64,000 nucleotides of DNA from Scenedesmus sp. ARA3 (GCA_004335835.1 RWJK01001124.1:2877-66876); one strand, 5' to 3'. Shown: positions 12,072-23,760, counted from the first letter of the stretch. Numbers and translations are program-made. Notes: generated by a model from the sequence alone, not told the origin.

Positions 12072-13423
12072 GGCGGCAAGGACGTTGGTGTTTGACAGGT
12101 ATATTCTCATTGTCCAAAACTTGACATCCTCCCTCTTGAGGCCCTTCTCATTGGCCAGGAAATCTGCCAGCACAACATAGAACAGAACCGCAGCAGCAGC
12201 AGCAGCAGCAGCAGCAGCGGGTTAGGGATGCATTACTGTATGCAGGTAAGATGTTTGTTGGCCAGGACTTGACCTCCTCCCGCTTGAGGCCCTTCTCATT
12301 GGCCAGGAAGTCTGAAAGGGCGATATCAGAAGAACAGCACAGCGGCAACAGCTACAGCGGCGGCAGGACCGACATCAGCAACTGATGGCATGTGCGTCAC
12401 TTTATGATAGGTACGTCTGCGTTGTCCAGCACTCGACATCCTCCCGCTTCAGGCCCTGCTCAATGGCTAAAGTCTGCAGCAGCAGACGCAGCATGATGAC
12501 AGGTGGATATCAATTGGCATGCTTGATGTTAAGATATGTAGCCTTACAGGAAGCGGCCAGAGACAATGAAAAGTGGTCAGCGCCGTGTGGGGCGATGCAC
12601 ACAGAAGCAGCACGGGCCTACGAAACCTTGGAGGAAAAGCCTACATGCATGCCCGCGCTGATCCGGCCGCCGCTGCTAAGAGCAGCATACAGGGTAACAG
12701 CTGATGGGGTGGGGCATCCTTTCTGCTCGTGCATTGCTGCATATATGGTGTTGCAACATTGGAAAGCCCAGTGCTGGCGTGGAAGCTTGCCAATACAGGC
12801 AAGCACCGGAACAGCGCTGCACTTTCCAATTTTGCTGGATGGAGATGGTCCCCCCGGTGCAGGCTGCATATTGTCAGGAGTCCCCTACTATGCCCAACAT
12901 TTTGGCTGTGAAGCTGCTGTACTAAAACATAACAGATGGCTTGACCAAGTGCTGGACTGTGGTCTGCATGCAGATGCATGTGCTGCGATCAGGCACGGGA
13001 GGCATGCTGCCTGCAGCGGCATGTGGGCTGCGCACGTGCATTCTTGCCAGGGCTATCCGTTGCTGTAATTAAGTGCACAGATCGGCCCAGATTGTGCCCA
13101 GTGCTGTGTTGGGTAGGTACATGCTGCAGTACAGCTGGCCCGCGCACTGCAATCCATGGGTGCTTCAGCCAAAAGTGCCTGCCTAGCACGCTGCTGATGA
13201 TGTTCATCAATAAGAAAAGCCGAATTCAAGTTTATCTAGATGTCCAGGCATGCATGATAAGGGCTCACTCACCAAACAAGGCCTCCCCAACACACACCAC
13301 CCTGTCACCTCCACCTGCTGCTGCCACAGTCAGGCGCCTGCTGCCAGGAGCTGCTGCAGGTCTCGCACATCGAGATGAGCTAAATGAACCAGCTGCTGCG
13401 CGGCTGCTCCCGTGCACCTGCAT
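8476..13423 (-). CDS. Plastid pfkB-family sugar kinase (fructokinase type)
   Basis: Seven exons: 13273-13423, 11834-12010, 10929-11098, 10271-10372, 9688-9855, 9061-9237, 8476-8661. The lengths sum to 1131 nt, an intact 376-aa frame with matching phases. Residues 1 to ~38 (MQVHGSSRAAAGSFSSSRCA onward, rich in Ser/Ala/Arg, acid-free) look like a chloroplast transit peptide. VVCVGEALF begins the Rossmann-like fold. YPGGAPANVA is the pfkB sugar-binding signature 1; DVNWRPVFWAD is the family's conserved strand; DTTGAGDAFTAGF is signature 2 with the GAGD anion hole and catalytic Asp. The most similar family known to me is the plant/cyanobacterial fructokinase group, which phosphorylates fructose with ATP. 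The start at 13423 gives the transit peptide and phase match. Several introns hold partial exon copies, listed separately. Fructose specificity is inferred. Confidence 0.93.
8848..8932 (-). repeat. Copy of the kinase GAGD exon edge in the last intron
   Basis: It reads HTGFVPVFKVDVADTTGAGD and on to FVYK in frame, nearly identical to the 3' part of exon 9061-9237, and is followed by GTGTGTGG, a usable GT donor. It lies downstream of the real exon. It includes the catalytic motif, so it could act as an alternative exon end, or simply be a remnant. Confidence 0.8.
9490..10000 (-). repeat. Partial copies flanking kinase exon 5
   Basis: Downstream of exon 9688-9855 are shortened copies of its 3' edge near 9585-9640 (ISDADSEFLCDMQFVTALLN) and 9467-9502 (EFLYNMQFVTALL). 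Upstream, near 9940-9980, is a copy of its 5' edge (VMVDVKRRPVFWAD) after a CTGCAG acceptor. The copies are degenerate. Confidence 0.75.
10561..10928 (-). repeat. Copies of kinase exon 3 end, with telomere-like CCCTAAA spacers
   Basis: The 3' end of exon 10929-11098 (HKYCDCALDAEKLPKDILS) recurs at about 10791-10865 (KLPKDLLS) and, more decayed, at about 10640-10686. The copies are about 135-150 bp apart. Spacers are rich in CCCTAAA, AACCCCTGA and AACCCTGAACC, resembling degenerate plant/algal telomere repeats. Confidence 0.75.
11265..11366 (-). repeat. Copy of kinase exon 3 start
   Basis: EIGVDTSTVQRVDAPTRDIY and the following VERTLDGD are present after an AG acceptor, as in the real exon 10929-11098, but the copy runs on without the GFGLESHKYCD part or a good donor. 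It lies upstream of the real exon. Confidence 0.8.
12120..12475 (-). repeat. Three copies of kinase exon 2 start
   Basis: The 5' edge of exon 11834-12010 (DFLANEKGLKREEVKSW) recurs at about 12120-12165 (KREDVKFW), 12265-12312 (identical) and, decayed, about 12425-12470. They are separated by (CAG)n runs at 12042-12069 and 12191-12215, which read (CTG)n in the sense of the gene. Confidence 0.8.
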
Positions 13424-13822
13424 TTTGCACCCTCGTAGGCAGTTGTGACGTTGCGAGAGTGTCGGCAGAGTAAGATCAGGTAACCAGCACTCTTCAAAGG
13501 GTAAACCGATGCTATGGCCTGCAGACGTGTGGCGATCAGTGAACTGCACTGGCTGCAAGTGACCACGACAAGGCGGTTGTAGTGCTCACAGGGCAAGCAA
13601 CCCTCATAAAGACAATGAAGTTGTCAAAAAGATGTAAAGCGGGTATCTGTTGACCTGGGATGCGAAGTGTCACTCAAGAATGACTCACCCTTCCTCAGGT
13701 TTGGGTTTTTTCTCATTTTATTTTTTGAATTTGGCGCTGATTGTATTTCCGCTGCTGCCTGTAGAAACAATATTGCTGAGTTGTTTTGTTCTGGTTAAGC
13801 AACTTGGTTCGGTCTCGCTGCT
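13424..13822. promoter_or_regulatory. Divergent promoter region, kinase and RNase HII
   Basis: About 400 bp separates the two start codons, so both promoters and 5' UTRs must lie here. It contains an AT-rich patch near 13700-13740 (TTTTTTCTCATTTTATTTTT). I see no certain TATA box. Confidence 0.6.
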
Positions 13823-16335
13823 ATGCTGGCATCCTCTCTTGGCTCGAGGCTCCTGACCCGGTTGTTTGCCAGCACAGTTGCACATCACCCCACAGCCACC
13901 ATAGCTGCACAAACGCACATGTCGACACTGGATTCAACAGTATGCACCAGGAGGTCTGCCAGGGTGGCAGCTCAGCAGCCAGGGCAGCATCTCAGCAGGT
14001 GAGCTTGGCGTTGCTGCTGCTGCTGCTGCTGCTGATGCAGCAACTTGGGGGGTCACGTGCTCATGTTTGCAACGTCCCTCTGCTCATTCACAATCACAGG
14101 GTGGACAACGACGCCGACGATGTTGCAAAGAGCAGCGTGAAGCAACAGAAGCGCACAGGCAAGCACAGCAAAGGGCGTACAGTGACCCCGACAGCAGAGG
14201 CAGCAGCCGCACCTGAGACAGCACTGCTGCAGCCCATTGGCACCAGCAATGCTTCCAGCAGCAGCAGCACCCGCACTGCAGTCCTAGCTGTACAGCTCCC
14301 ACCCAGCAGCAAAGCCCGCAAGGGCAGCAGCAGCAGCGCCAAAGCAGCAGCAGGCCCTTCGCGTGCAGCAGAGCAGGCGATGTGGGCCAAAGGCTACAAG
14401 GCAGTTGCCGGCGTGGATGAAGCCGGCAGGGGACCGCTTGCAGGACCAGTGGTGGCTGCTGCTGCGGTGCTGCCGGCAGATATTCAGCTTGCAGGACTGA
14501 ATGACAGCAAGCAGATGAGCGAGGGGGCACGGGAGGAGCTGTATGAGCAGCTGACAAGCCACCCTGACGTGGCCTGGGCAGTGTGAGTGGCTGTCCAAAA
14601 AAGAGCAAAACTTGAAAAAATGTACGACAGCAGCATGAAGCGTAGCAGCTACACACTCAGCAGTGCAGCTGCCACGTCGGATGTGTAACTGGCAGCTGAC
14701 TAGCCACCCAGATGTGGCGTCGGCAGTGTGAGGGGCATAGAGTGTAGCATCTACATGGCTCAGTAGTGCAGCTGTAGCAGTGAGACGTGTAGCTCATTGC
14801 ATGACAAGCCACCCTGATGTGGCCTGGGCAGTGTGAGTGGCATACATATGTATTGAAAGCAGCAAGCATAGAGTGTAGCATCTACAGGGCTCAGCCTTGC
14901 AGCTGTAGCAGTGAGATATGTAGCCGGCAGCTGACAAGCCACCCCAAAATGGCCTGGGCGGTCTGAGTAGCCATAGGGCGGATGCACAGCAGTGCAGCCG
15001 CCGTAGGTACACGGCAGTGCTAGTCCACATCGGCTTCTGCTGATGTTTTGTATGCTGCAGTGCCGTGGTTGACCGTGAAACAATCGATGAGGTGAACATC
15101 CTGCAGGCAGCCATGCTGGCCATGACACGGGCAGTGCAGGGCCTGGCACGTGCCCCGGATGCAGTGCTGGTTGACGGCAACAGGTGCGCACCTTTGCTTG
15201 CTGTTACGTTTGAAACAGCCACTGTGGCAGCTCCTGGAAAGGCAGGGCAGCACTGGCTTATTGTGTGACTGGCCTGTTAGCCAGCTTTAGCAGGCGCGGA
15301 AGTGCGCCGAGTTGCTGTGTTATAACAACATAATTATGGGCGCCGCCAGCAGCCGTGTAGCAACAGCAGCTGTTGGTGCACAGCACGTCGGGCCTGCTAG
15401 CACTGCCTGCTAGGCCTTGTGTCATTGATTGCTTGCAAGTCTTCAGCTGTCAGGCAACCATCTATCGTATGAGGTACAATGTCGACGTGTCAACATTTGG
15501 CTGCTTGTTTCTGCCTGCTTTGTCGTGCTGTGTGCTGTCAGGCGCCCTGCTGGCCTGGAGCACCTGCCCATGCAGGCACTGGTCAAGGGCGACGCCTCAT
15601 CCACCTGCATTGCAGCAGCCTCCGTCATTGCCAAGGTGCGCGCAGATGTGCTGGGGTGTGCAGCAGGCTGCTGGGCTTGCTGCAGGCTGCTGGAGTTTGC
15701 ACGCAGTACGTAGTATTCATGCGACGGCTGTAGCTGCTTTCTAAAAATGAGACTGCTGCTGGTTACGCAGGTGACGCGTGACAGGCTAATGCTGGAGCTA
15801 GACGCGCAGTACCCGCAGTATGGCTTTGCACAGCACAAGGGCTACGGGGTGAGTGTGGCTGCAGCATGCTTTGGATGTGGCGTTACCCCCAGCAGCCACC
15901 CGAAAAACGGCGTGGCAGCAAGGTGCATGTCAAAAGCAGTGGACGGCAGCAAAACCATAGCGATGGAGGCGCGGCAGCGTGCCTGGGCACGGACTCAAGT
16001 CCAGGCCAGTGCGTGTGGACTAGGCTCCAAGTGAACACTGCCACGAATGCTGCAACCACCATTGTGCATGCTGCTGTTGCTGTTGCTGCTGTTGTGTTGT
16101 GTGTACCAGGTGCCTGCGCACAAGGCAGCCATCCAGCGCCCCCAGCAAGGGTGCCACCATGACTGAATGCTGCAACCTTGTCAGTGTATGCATGTGCTGC
16201 TGCTGTGTGGATTGCCTCTGCAGGTGCCCGCGCACAAGGCAGCCATCCAGCGCCACGGGCCCTGCCCCGAGCACAGGCGCTCCTTTGAGCCGGTCAAGTC
16301 CATGACAGGCTGGGCGGGCTATGGCCAGGCAGCCA

Positions 16336-16368
<33 letters not shown>

Positions 16369-16637
16369 AGCAGCAGGTGGCAGCTGGAGCAGCGGCAGCA
16401 GAGGCAGAGGTGGTGTCAGTGGCAGCTGAGGAGCAGCAGCCGCTGCAGGAGGCAGCAGCAGATGCAGGGGATGCTGCTGCAGCAGCAGCGCAGGACCAGG
16501 GGCAGGCGAAGGAACAGAAGGGCAGCAGGAAGGGGCGCACACAGCAGCAGCGCAAGCGGCGCAGCAGCGCTGGTGAGGCTGAGGCGGCAGCAGCAGCAGC
16601 AGCTGGCGGCGCTGGCCGCAGGCGCCGGAGAGCATGA
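13823..16637 (+). CDS. Organelle-targeted ribonuclease HII
   Basis: Six exons: 13823-13998, 14100-14582, 15061-15183, 15542-15635, 15771-15848, 16224-16637; 1368 nt, 455 aa, all phases agree. Residues 1 to ~55 ([18 protein letters not shown] onward) look like a plastid or mitochondrial transit peptide, then a low-complexity linker. The RNase HII domain follows: [20 protein letters not shown] (catalytic DEAGRG), [90 protein letters not shown], then CPEHRRSF. It nicks RNA embedded in DNA-RNA hybrids. The C-terminal ~115 residues are Ala/Gln/Glu-rich and end [10 protein letters not shown], an unusual extension. The eukaryotic nuclear enzyme would be RNase H2A; the bacterial-like motif order and presequence argue for an organelle enzyme. 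Confidence 0.93.
14680..14980 (+). repeat. Three copies of RNase HII exon 2 end with donor site
   Basis: The end of exon 14100-14582 ([12 protein letters not shown] plus GTGTGAGTGG) recurs at about 14686-14731, 14801-14840 and 14929-14972. Each copy keeps a stretch encoding [10 protein letters not shown] or a decayed form and a GTGTGAG- or GTCTGAG-like donor. Periods are about 115-150 bp. Confidence 0.85.
16111..16160 (+). repeat. Copy of RNase HII last exon start
   Basis: After an AG acceptor it reads [10 protein letters not shown], as at the real exon start 16224, then diverges. It lies upstream of the real exon. Confidence 0.8.
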
Positions 16638-19600
16638 GGCAGGGCTGCAACGCATGTTGAGTGGTCGCATTTGGCTGCATTGGGATGCATGAAAAGGGGA
16701 CTGGCCTGGCTAGTAATGTGCACGAGTGGCATGCTGCTGTCACATGACGGTCATGTCTTGGTACAAGCCCTTGGGTTCAACACGTCCTACGTCCGTGCAG
16801 TTTGAGTCGCCTGCAGCTGCTCAGCAAGCCCTGGCAGCTGCTGACCTAGTGGCAGCAGCAGCAGGTGGTAGCGCAGAGGGTGTTGAAGCGTCAATACAGG
16901 GTGGCAGCACTGCTGCTGCTGCTGCTTCTGGGGGTGTGCCGCGTGCATTTGCTGGCGGCTGGCTGGTTGACCTGCTGCATGCAGCGGTGCACAGGTCGAT
17001 CGAGCATGCGGCCGGCGGCGTGAGATGAGGACGCAGTTCATGTGCAGACACCCCGATGCATTTTGGAGTGGACGTACCTCCGGCGCTGCAATGCTTCAAG
17101 TTTGTGGTATGCATATATGCAACAGTATACACTGTTGATTGGTTTGAATGCCCTGCATGGTCATGCATGTGTGTGAGGCGCTTGTTTATCTTGACTGATT
17201 AGACGCATCAGATTGCTATTTGAGTCCCGCTGGGGCCTGGCAGGCCAATACCAGCGACCCCGAACCTTCCTGAGTAGAAACAACTGTGATTGCGTCACAG
17301 TACGTGATGCGTGCACGACCAAAGGTCGCCTGAACGACTGTGGCCGGTCAACCGTGCCTGACCAACAGTGCCAGGGCAGCAGAGCTGGCCAACTTGGCCC
17401 AGCCACTTGGCAAGTGGCGAGCCACATTTGCACACGTGATCTCTGGACTCATCCAACAGCCTTGCACACGCGCTTTATGACAGATAGGATCAAGTGCAGA
17501 GGCCCACCCTGGCCCCCCTCTGCCCGCGCAAAGCTCAACCTGTCAGCCAATCAACTTGGAGCAGCACAAGTATACCGACGCAACCAAGTGCTTTGCCACC
17601 ACTAAAGGAGTGCCCATAGGCATAGTAATATAAGGAATTATAACGTGCACGCAGGCAAATATTACAAGCACAATGCAGCATAATGCAACTCACACAGCGA
17701 GAAGGGCCCCTCAGTAATAGTAGAAGAGGCCATGCTGTGGAAAGGAGCATGTCAGCCTTGCGGCAACCATCAGACTCTGATGCCCAGTGCATGTGTTGAG
17801 AGAGAGGCTTGTTACAGGTGTTGATTCTCACCACAGAACGTATGAAAAAGATCCTTTTAGTACGTCAAGCTTCAGCCCTGGTTGCAGCAATCACTCCAGC
17901 TGGCGCCATTTCCAGCACGCAAGAGAGGCTTCAATGCAATTGAGCTGTAGCCCACCAAGGGGGTGTGGGGGTTCAACTCCCCCGCTTATTTTTTTGGTCC
18001 GGGCGCTGGGCACCTCCTGTACAGGGTGTTGTGACGTGTTCTGCTGGTGAGGCACTGCCTCCCGCTCCCGACGTTTGGGCTTGCCCAATTGTGCTGTGGT
18101 AGCGAGCCAGTAGGATTCCGTCCCCCCTGGTAACAAAAAAAAAAAAGAGAGGCTCCTTCACCGCACCAGCTGCATCACGTGATGCACACTGCTTACTCCT
18201 GCTGGCTGCCAGATGCCGTGCTCACATGCCATGCACCTACTGCCTCAGCATGCATTCCTGCCAGCACATAGCTTGAGCCAGCACAAACAAACTGGACGCC
18301 TCTGCAAACCCACACGCAAAACCCACAGCACATGCCGCAGGAGACAGAAACAGAACAGGTGCAACAGAAACACGTGCATTCTCATGTGTTCTAGGTGCCA
18401 TGTTTTTCGTCCTGGTTTGCATCCGTCCAAGAGTGCAGCTGCCAATACATGCATCAAAAAGAGGCATTCAACAGACTCCTGGTGCCAGCATGTGTTTGTA
18501 ACAGCCATGTTCATGTGCATCTGGCTGCTGCAGTTTGTTGCAGAGCACTTGCACGTTAATACAGCCCTCCAGACAAGCAACAAACACACCAGTGCTTACA
18601 CAACCTTAAACAAGGACACAAGAACACAACCCCCATCTCTTCTGTCGTCTTCAGTGCTACTGCATTCACAGCACCCGTGAAGTGCACATTTGATTCACAA
18701 CCATTGATGCAGCGCATGCAAGGCACACAACAATGCCTTACTGTACGTACGCACTCCCAGTGAGCCGCGCGCAGCCGCCGCATACCTCTTCATGCCTTCC
18801 ACTTTCTTTCATTCTTTTTGTTTGCTTGCAGGAGCATGTCATGTGGTGCCATGCGCACTCTCTCCAACATTTGCGTTGCATGCACGCCCTGTTATAGACA
18901 CAAGCCAGCAGCATGTCTTGAAGCCTGCCCCTGCATGTTGATCTCACTTTTTTTGCGTCGCATGCACGCCTGCCTTTGACTCCACCTGCTGCGCTGCACA
19001 CCACAAATAGACACAAGCCAGCAGCATGTCTTGAAGCCTGCCCCTGCATGTTGATGGCCACATGCAGCAGCTGTACACATATCAGTACACACATTCCCTG
19101 CAGTCCAACATAAATTCGCAGAGGCTGGCGCCACTGCTGTGTGCCACCACGCTACAAGGGCCATACGACAGCTCAGCATCAGTTTCATGTTCCTCATATG
19201 ACTGTGTTCAATGATCACATGGACGCATTGTCACTGATCACGCAAAGCCTTGCCACCGACAAAGTGAGCTGTCTGTCAAGTGGGCGCCTTGCCACTACCC
19301 ACCGGTTGCCACCCAAACACATGCAGCTGCGCCAGGCGCGTACATTGCGCCTTGGCTAATGTGCGCCCACGCACGCCCGGCGGCAATGTACAACCCAATC
19401 GCAGCACCTCAGAGAACAGGTTCACCTAAACGTCTGCACCCGCATACACAGAGACGCAACGGTAGCCAAAACGAACAGCACATGGTGCTACCATGCGCAG
19501 CCAGCCCTGCAGCATGTAACAGCAGCAGCACATTGATTGGAAATGGTACCAGGTGTTCCCTGGATACCTAGTAGGCAGCAGCACTGGATATAGGTTATAC

Positions 19601-20462
19601 AAGATATTGTTAGTGCTGCCAACAACTGTTCTCGCCATACTTCTTTGGTGGATTTCAGCTGGCCTTTTGAAAAACCCTTCCAAAAACGCAATGCCATCCT
19701 CACATGCCATACATGCTGATTTAGTAGTGTGCAGCAAAGTTTGAGCGACAGCTGTCAGTGCATGGTCATGCACTCAATGCTGCTGCTGATATTGGATGCA
19801 TTTTGGTTGCAACATCCGCCATTGCGCACGTAACAGCATGCTCGCAAACTCATGATGCTCTCAACACATATAAATGGATGCGCTACCAAGCACCAAACAG
19901 AAATTAAACAACTCCTCATCCTCATTAGTTGCCTTCACGCCGCAGACACAGCATGAGCTCTGCTAGCACTGCCAGTCTGCTGTCATGCATTGTGTTGCAT
20001 TGTCATGCCTTGTCATGCGTTGTCATTGTGCTGCTGCTTCGAGCGCCTCCAGTAGCAACTGTAACTCGATCATAGCTGGCCGCCAACACAGTCCACTTCA
20101 CAAAACACATTCAAACATGTTGAACCGATGCATGCACGGCAGGGTCGCATGAGGAGCAACTGCTGCACCTGCTGCCGCTGCTGCTGCTGCTGCACCAGCT
20201 GCACCAGCTGCACTCTGACCCTGCATCTTGAATGCAAGGCTGCCGGCCTTTTGTGAACGCTTTCATCCAACTACAGTAACTGAACTTGATTTGCCCCCAA
20301 AGCACCAAGATGACGACGTCGTTCAGTTCACATCTAGCGTACGCGATTGCCACGCAACACCACACCCACCACGCAGTGTCCTGCAGCTGCTGCTGCTGCT
20401 CCACTCGCAGCAGCCTCCGCAGCAGCTGACGGAGCTGCCAACATGAGGACTATCACTGTGTC
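16638..20462. other. Gene-poor stretch between RNase HII and the bZIP gene
   Basis: It should hold the 3' ends of both convergent genes. The frame 16726-17028 (plus) is alanine-rich but matches nothing I know and may be 3' UTR. A SINE-like element sits at 17931-18146. A ~48-bp direct repeat (GACACAAGCCAGCAGCATGT onward) occurs at about 18897-18942 and 19009-19056. Otherwise I see no gene. Confidence 0.5.
17921..18154 (+). mobile_element. SINE-like retroposon with poly(A) and target-site duplication
   Basis: The body 17931-18146 ends in a run of about 12 A. It is flanked by AAGAGAGGCT at 17921-17930 and again at 18145-18154, a 10-bp target-site duplication that overlaps the tail. Near the 5' end, GGTTCAACTCC (17970-17980) matches the RNA polymerase III B box of tRNA genes. 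A convincing A box at the tRNA spacing is not visible, so it could also be a 5'-truncated retroposon. No coding capacity. Confidence 0.6.
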
Positions 20463-20950
20463 CTATGAGCGTTTCCCCTGCTGCTGCTGCTGTTCCACCA
20501 TGGCAGCTACCTCAGCCAAGAATACAAATGGCACAGGGTAGAAGGGGAACATCAGCGCCTGCAATAGGCAGCAGCAGCAGCAGCAGCAGCAAGCAGGCAT
20601 TGGATATGGCGTAGCCATCTGTTGGCTCTGTTTGCTACGCGCAATGCAATCATCGCCCTTACTTTTCAGCAGCAGCCTGCCACGCATGTGCATCACGCTG
20701 CTGCTGCATGCTTTGGTCGACCGCCCCACTGTGCCTTCCCAAGACACCCTGACAGTGCGCAGATGCTTTCAGGATGCGTTGGACGCAGCCCTACTAGCGC
20801 AGTACACGGCACCACACTGTGTGCTGGCTATGCTGGCGGAAAGAAACAAAATTCAAACACAGGATACTCACGTGCATGCGCGCCAGCTGCGGCCAGGACA
20901 GCTGTCCATACAGGTAGCTTGCAAACCAGGTGCGTATGAACGCCTCCTGC

Positions 20951-21005
<55 letters not shown>

Positions 21006-22109
21006 TGGAGGGTGAGACAAGGCGGAACAGCGGAGAGGTGCCAGCTGCTGCCTTGCAACCGCACGTCATGCGGCTGCATTGGGTTTAGCAATGATGATGC
21101 CAGCGATGCTGGTGCACGCCTGCCATCATGCTATGCTGACTCCGCCATATGCTAACGTCGCGCATGCACCCGCACATTGGTTAAAAGCACGCATGCAGCT
21201 CCTATTGTAAACCAGGAGTGCTGCAAACGGTAACAGCTGCCAACATAGCAGAGTGTGCCAGTGCAGTAGCAAACCTCGCAGCATAGGAGTGCAGCGCCGC
21301 TGCTCACCTTGCCCATCAACAGCCGAGAGTAAACACCACAACACATCCATTGCCATGCAACGTTAATGCAACGTAACACAATGCAGTGCCGCTGCTCACC
21401 TTGCCCATCAGCAGCCGCATCCTGTTGGCGCGCTGCTCCTGCTGCAGCAGCGAGCTGCGGTACGCCAAGCTGCGCGCCACGTCATCAGCCACAGCCTGCA
21501 CCACGCCAGCAGCTGCATCAGCACCTGCTGCTGCTGCTGCCCCTTTGACATCATCAGCAGCAGCCTGTGGCACACCAGCAGCTGCATCCTCACCCACCGC
21601 ACCAGCATCAGCGCCTGCTGCTGCACTTTTAACGCTGGCAAAGCTCATGTGGGCTGCCTCGGGCTCTGCTGCTGCTGGGTAATCTGCTGCTGCTGCTGCT
21701 GCTGCTGCTGCCTCGCCATCTGCTGCTGTCGCGTCACCTGCTGCTGCCGCGTCACCTGCTGCTGCTGCTGCCGCCGCCGCCTCGTCATCTGCTGCTGTTG
21801 GGTTGTTTGCTTCTGCTTCTGCTGCTGCTGCTGCTGCCCCGTGATCTGCTGCTGCCTGGCTGTCTGCTCCAGCCGCACAATCTGACACTGCTTCGCCGCA
21901 GCTCTCACTTTCAAGCGATGCCCGCTCCCTGCCCTGCAGCAGCTGCAGCGCCTTCAGCTCCTCAAGCAGCGGAGTGAGTAGCTTGCGGGCCAGTAGCGTG
22001 CCCTGTGCAATGTTGCGCTGCTGCTGCTGGCTCAGCTGCAGCCTCTCAATGACCAGCAGATGTGCTGCCTGTTGGGCTCCAGCAGCTGCTCACCTGTGGC
22101 GCAGTTGGT

Positions 22110-22150
<41 letters not shown>

Positions 22151-23760
22151 GACAGCAGCAGCGGCAGCAGCAGGCAGACACAGGTCAGCAAGTTTCGTTC
22201 GGCTTCTTCAGCACAATTGAGTGCAGGGCATAGCCTTAGCACTGCAGCAATGCTGGTGAGGTGTGCTAGCCATTGCTGTGCACGGCTCACAGTAGCGCAG
22301 CATGCAATTATGCTCTTGATAATTGCGAGGTTGTTGAGACAAGAACCTGCCAGCATGCAGTTGATGCATCATGTTCGCCACACGGAGTGATGCTGATTAG
22401 CCGATGAGATGATGAGCAAGACAATTTCACAACACTTTAATTCTGCCTCTGAACTGCCAGCTTGCAGCTGCATATAAGCAGCAGCTGGTGTCATGCTGGT
22501 GAATCGCTCTCAGTACGGCACTATTTGAGCTTTCGCTTTGCCCTTTTTTGCTCACCAGCTGTACTGCAGCCAGCATCTGGTGGCGGTGGCTGCAGCTGCA
22601 CACCTCCAACATAACCCTGAAATGGCGCAGCAGCAACCCACGCATGGCACGCAGCGGACCCGCCTGATCAGCTGCTGGTACTGCTGCTGCTACTGCTGCT
22701 GCTGCTGCTGCTGCTGCTGTGCTACGTGCCTCGTAGTGCACTAGCTGCAAGGAGAGCTCGCGGGCGGTGACTTTGAAGTTTTCGATGAGTACTGGTACTG
22801 TGAGCTGGTTGGAAGGGGTGCAGGGCAGCGGCCAGGGCTGCTGCAATGAAGCTTTAAAAAGCCACCAAGCATCACTTGGCGGTGCAACTAACTGGCTGCT
22901 GCTGACTGCTTCTGAGGAGGGTAGGCCGGCAGTAGCATTGACACGAGAGGACTCATCGCTGCTGCTGCTACAGCTGTCACTGCTGCTGCTGCTGCTGCTG
23001 CTGTCGGGCTGTCGGGCGATGCTGCTGCTGGGAGCAGCAGCAGCTGCAGCAGGCGGTGGGCGCTGTGCAACAGCAGCAGCCTTGCTGGTGATCTCAAGCT
23101 GGCTGACTGGAAAGCTGGACAGCTGCTCCAGCAGCTCTACCTCACTCTCTGTTGCCAGAAAACTGGCAGATGGCTGCTGCTGCTGGTGCTGCTGCATGCG
23201 GGCTGGTGACAGCTGCTGGCCATCTGTGTGTCCACTTCCAAGCAGCAGCTCAGGGTCTGCCAGCACTGCCTGCAGCTGCTTGTGCCTGAACCAGTGGAAG
23301 CCGTTGCACATGCCAGACACGAGCAGGTGCTGGTACGACAGGCGGTCATTCTCCACCTGCAGACAGGCACACACAACCATTTCTGACATCTCTCTCTCGC
23401 TTCCCAGACCTAGCCCCCTTCCTGTAGGTTAGAAGCGACGCAGGGTGCTGCTTGACACAGCGCGGCAGACAGAGGTCTTTGTGCTCATTACATGCAGTGG
23501 ATGTCACTCATTGCACAAGGCTAACACTGCTTTTTCAACATCTGCAGCGGGTTCGTGCTGATGTGGCCATGCATGTGTAGCAGCTGTGTCACACGGGCCA
23601 GCAGCTCTCACACAGCAGCGGGTGTGAGGCTGCAGGAAAGTGAGGTGCTGACAGTGCTCACCTGCAGCTGGTCCAGCTGCTGCTGAGCAACGCTGAGAGC
23701 CTTCATCTTTTCCTTGATCCGTGCCTTTGCCGACCTCCGTTTGTGGTTGTTTGGATACAT
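20463..23760 (-). CDS. bZIP-like coiled-coil protein, putative transcription factor
   Basis: Five exons: 23662-23760, 22556-23356, 21400-22068, 20872-20946, 20463-20558; 1740 nt, 579 aa, all phase 0. The protein begins MYPNNHKRRSAKARIKEKMK, a basic stretch, followed by a leucine zipper-like helix (ALSVAQQQLDQLQVENDRLS) with Leu every seven residues and an Asn at the position typical of bZIP dimers. The basic region lacks the exact N-x7-R spacing, so DNA binding is uncertain. Next come Ser-, Gln- and Ala-rich linkers (translated CAG/GCA runs), a segment LSLQLVHYEAR and RAMRGLLLRHFRVMLEVCSC, a helical part (LLVIERLQLSQQQQRNIAQG) and a conserved-looking tail EAFIRTWFASYLYGQLSWPQ and ALMFPFYPVPFVFLAEVAAM. 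The first ATG in the basic-region frame was taken as start; an upstream exon is possible. Confidence 0.7.
20947..21005 (-). repeat. (CTG)n tract abutting the bZIP exon 4 acceptor
   Basis: On the plus strand it is about 18 CAG units; on the gene strand (CTG)n is followed by a short GCTCGCAG acceptor before exon 20872-20946. Confidence 0.85.

Noticed and set aside
16726..17028. Alanine-rich 100-aa frame after RNase HII
   Set aside because: No known domain and no intron support. More likely 3' UTR with CAG/GCA-type repeats.
17960..17990. Functional tRNA gene around the B box
   Set aside because: No A box at tRNA spacing, no cloverleaf can be folded, and the sequence ends in a poly(A) with a target-site duplication.
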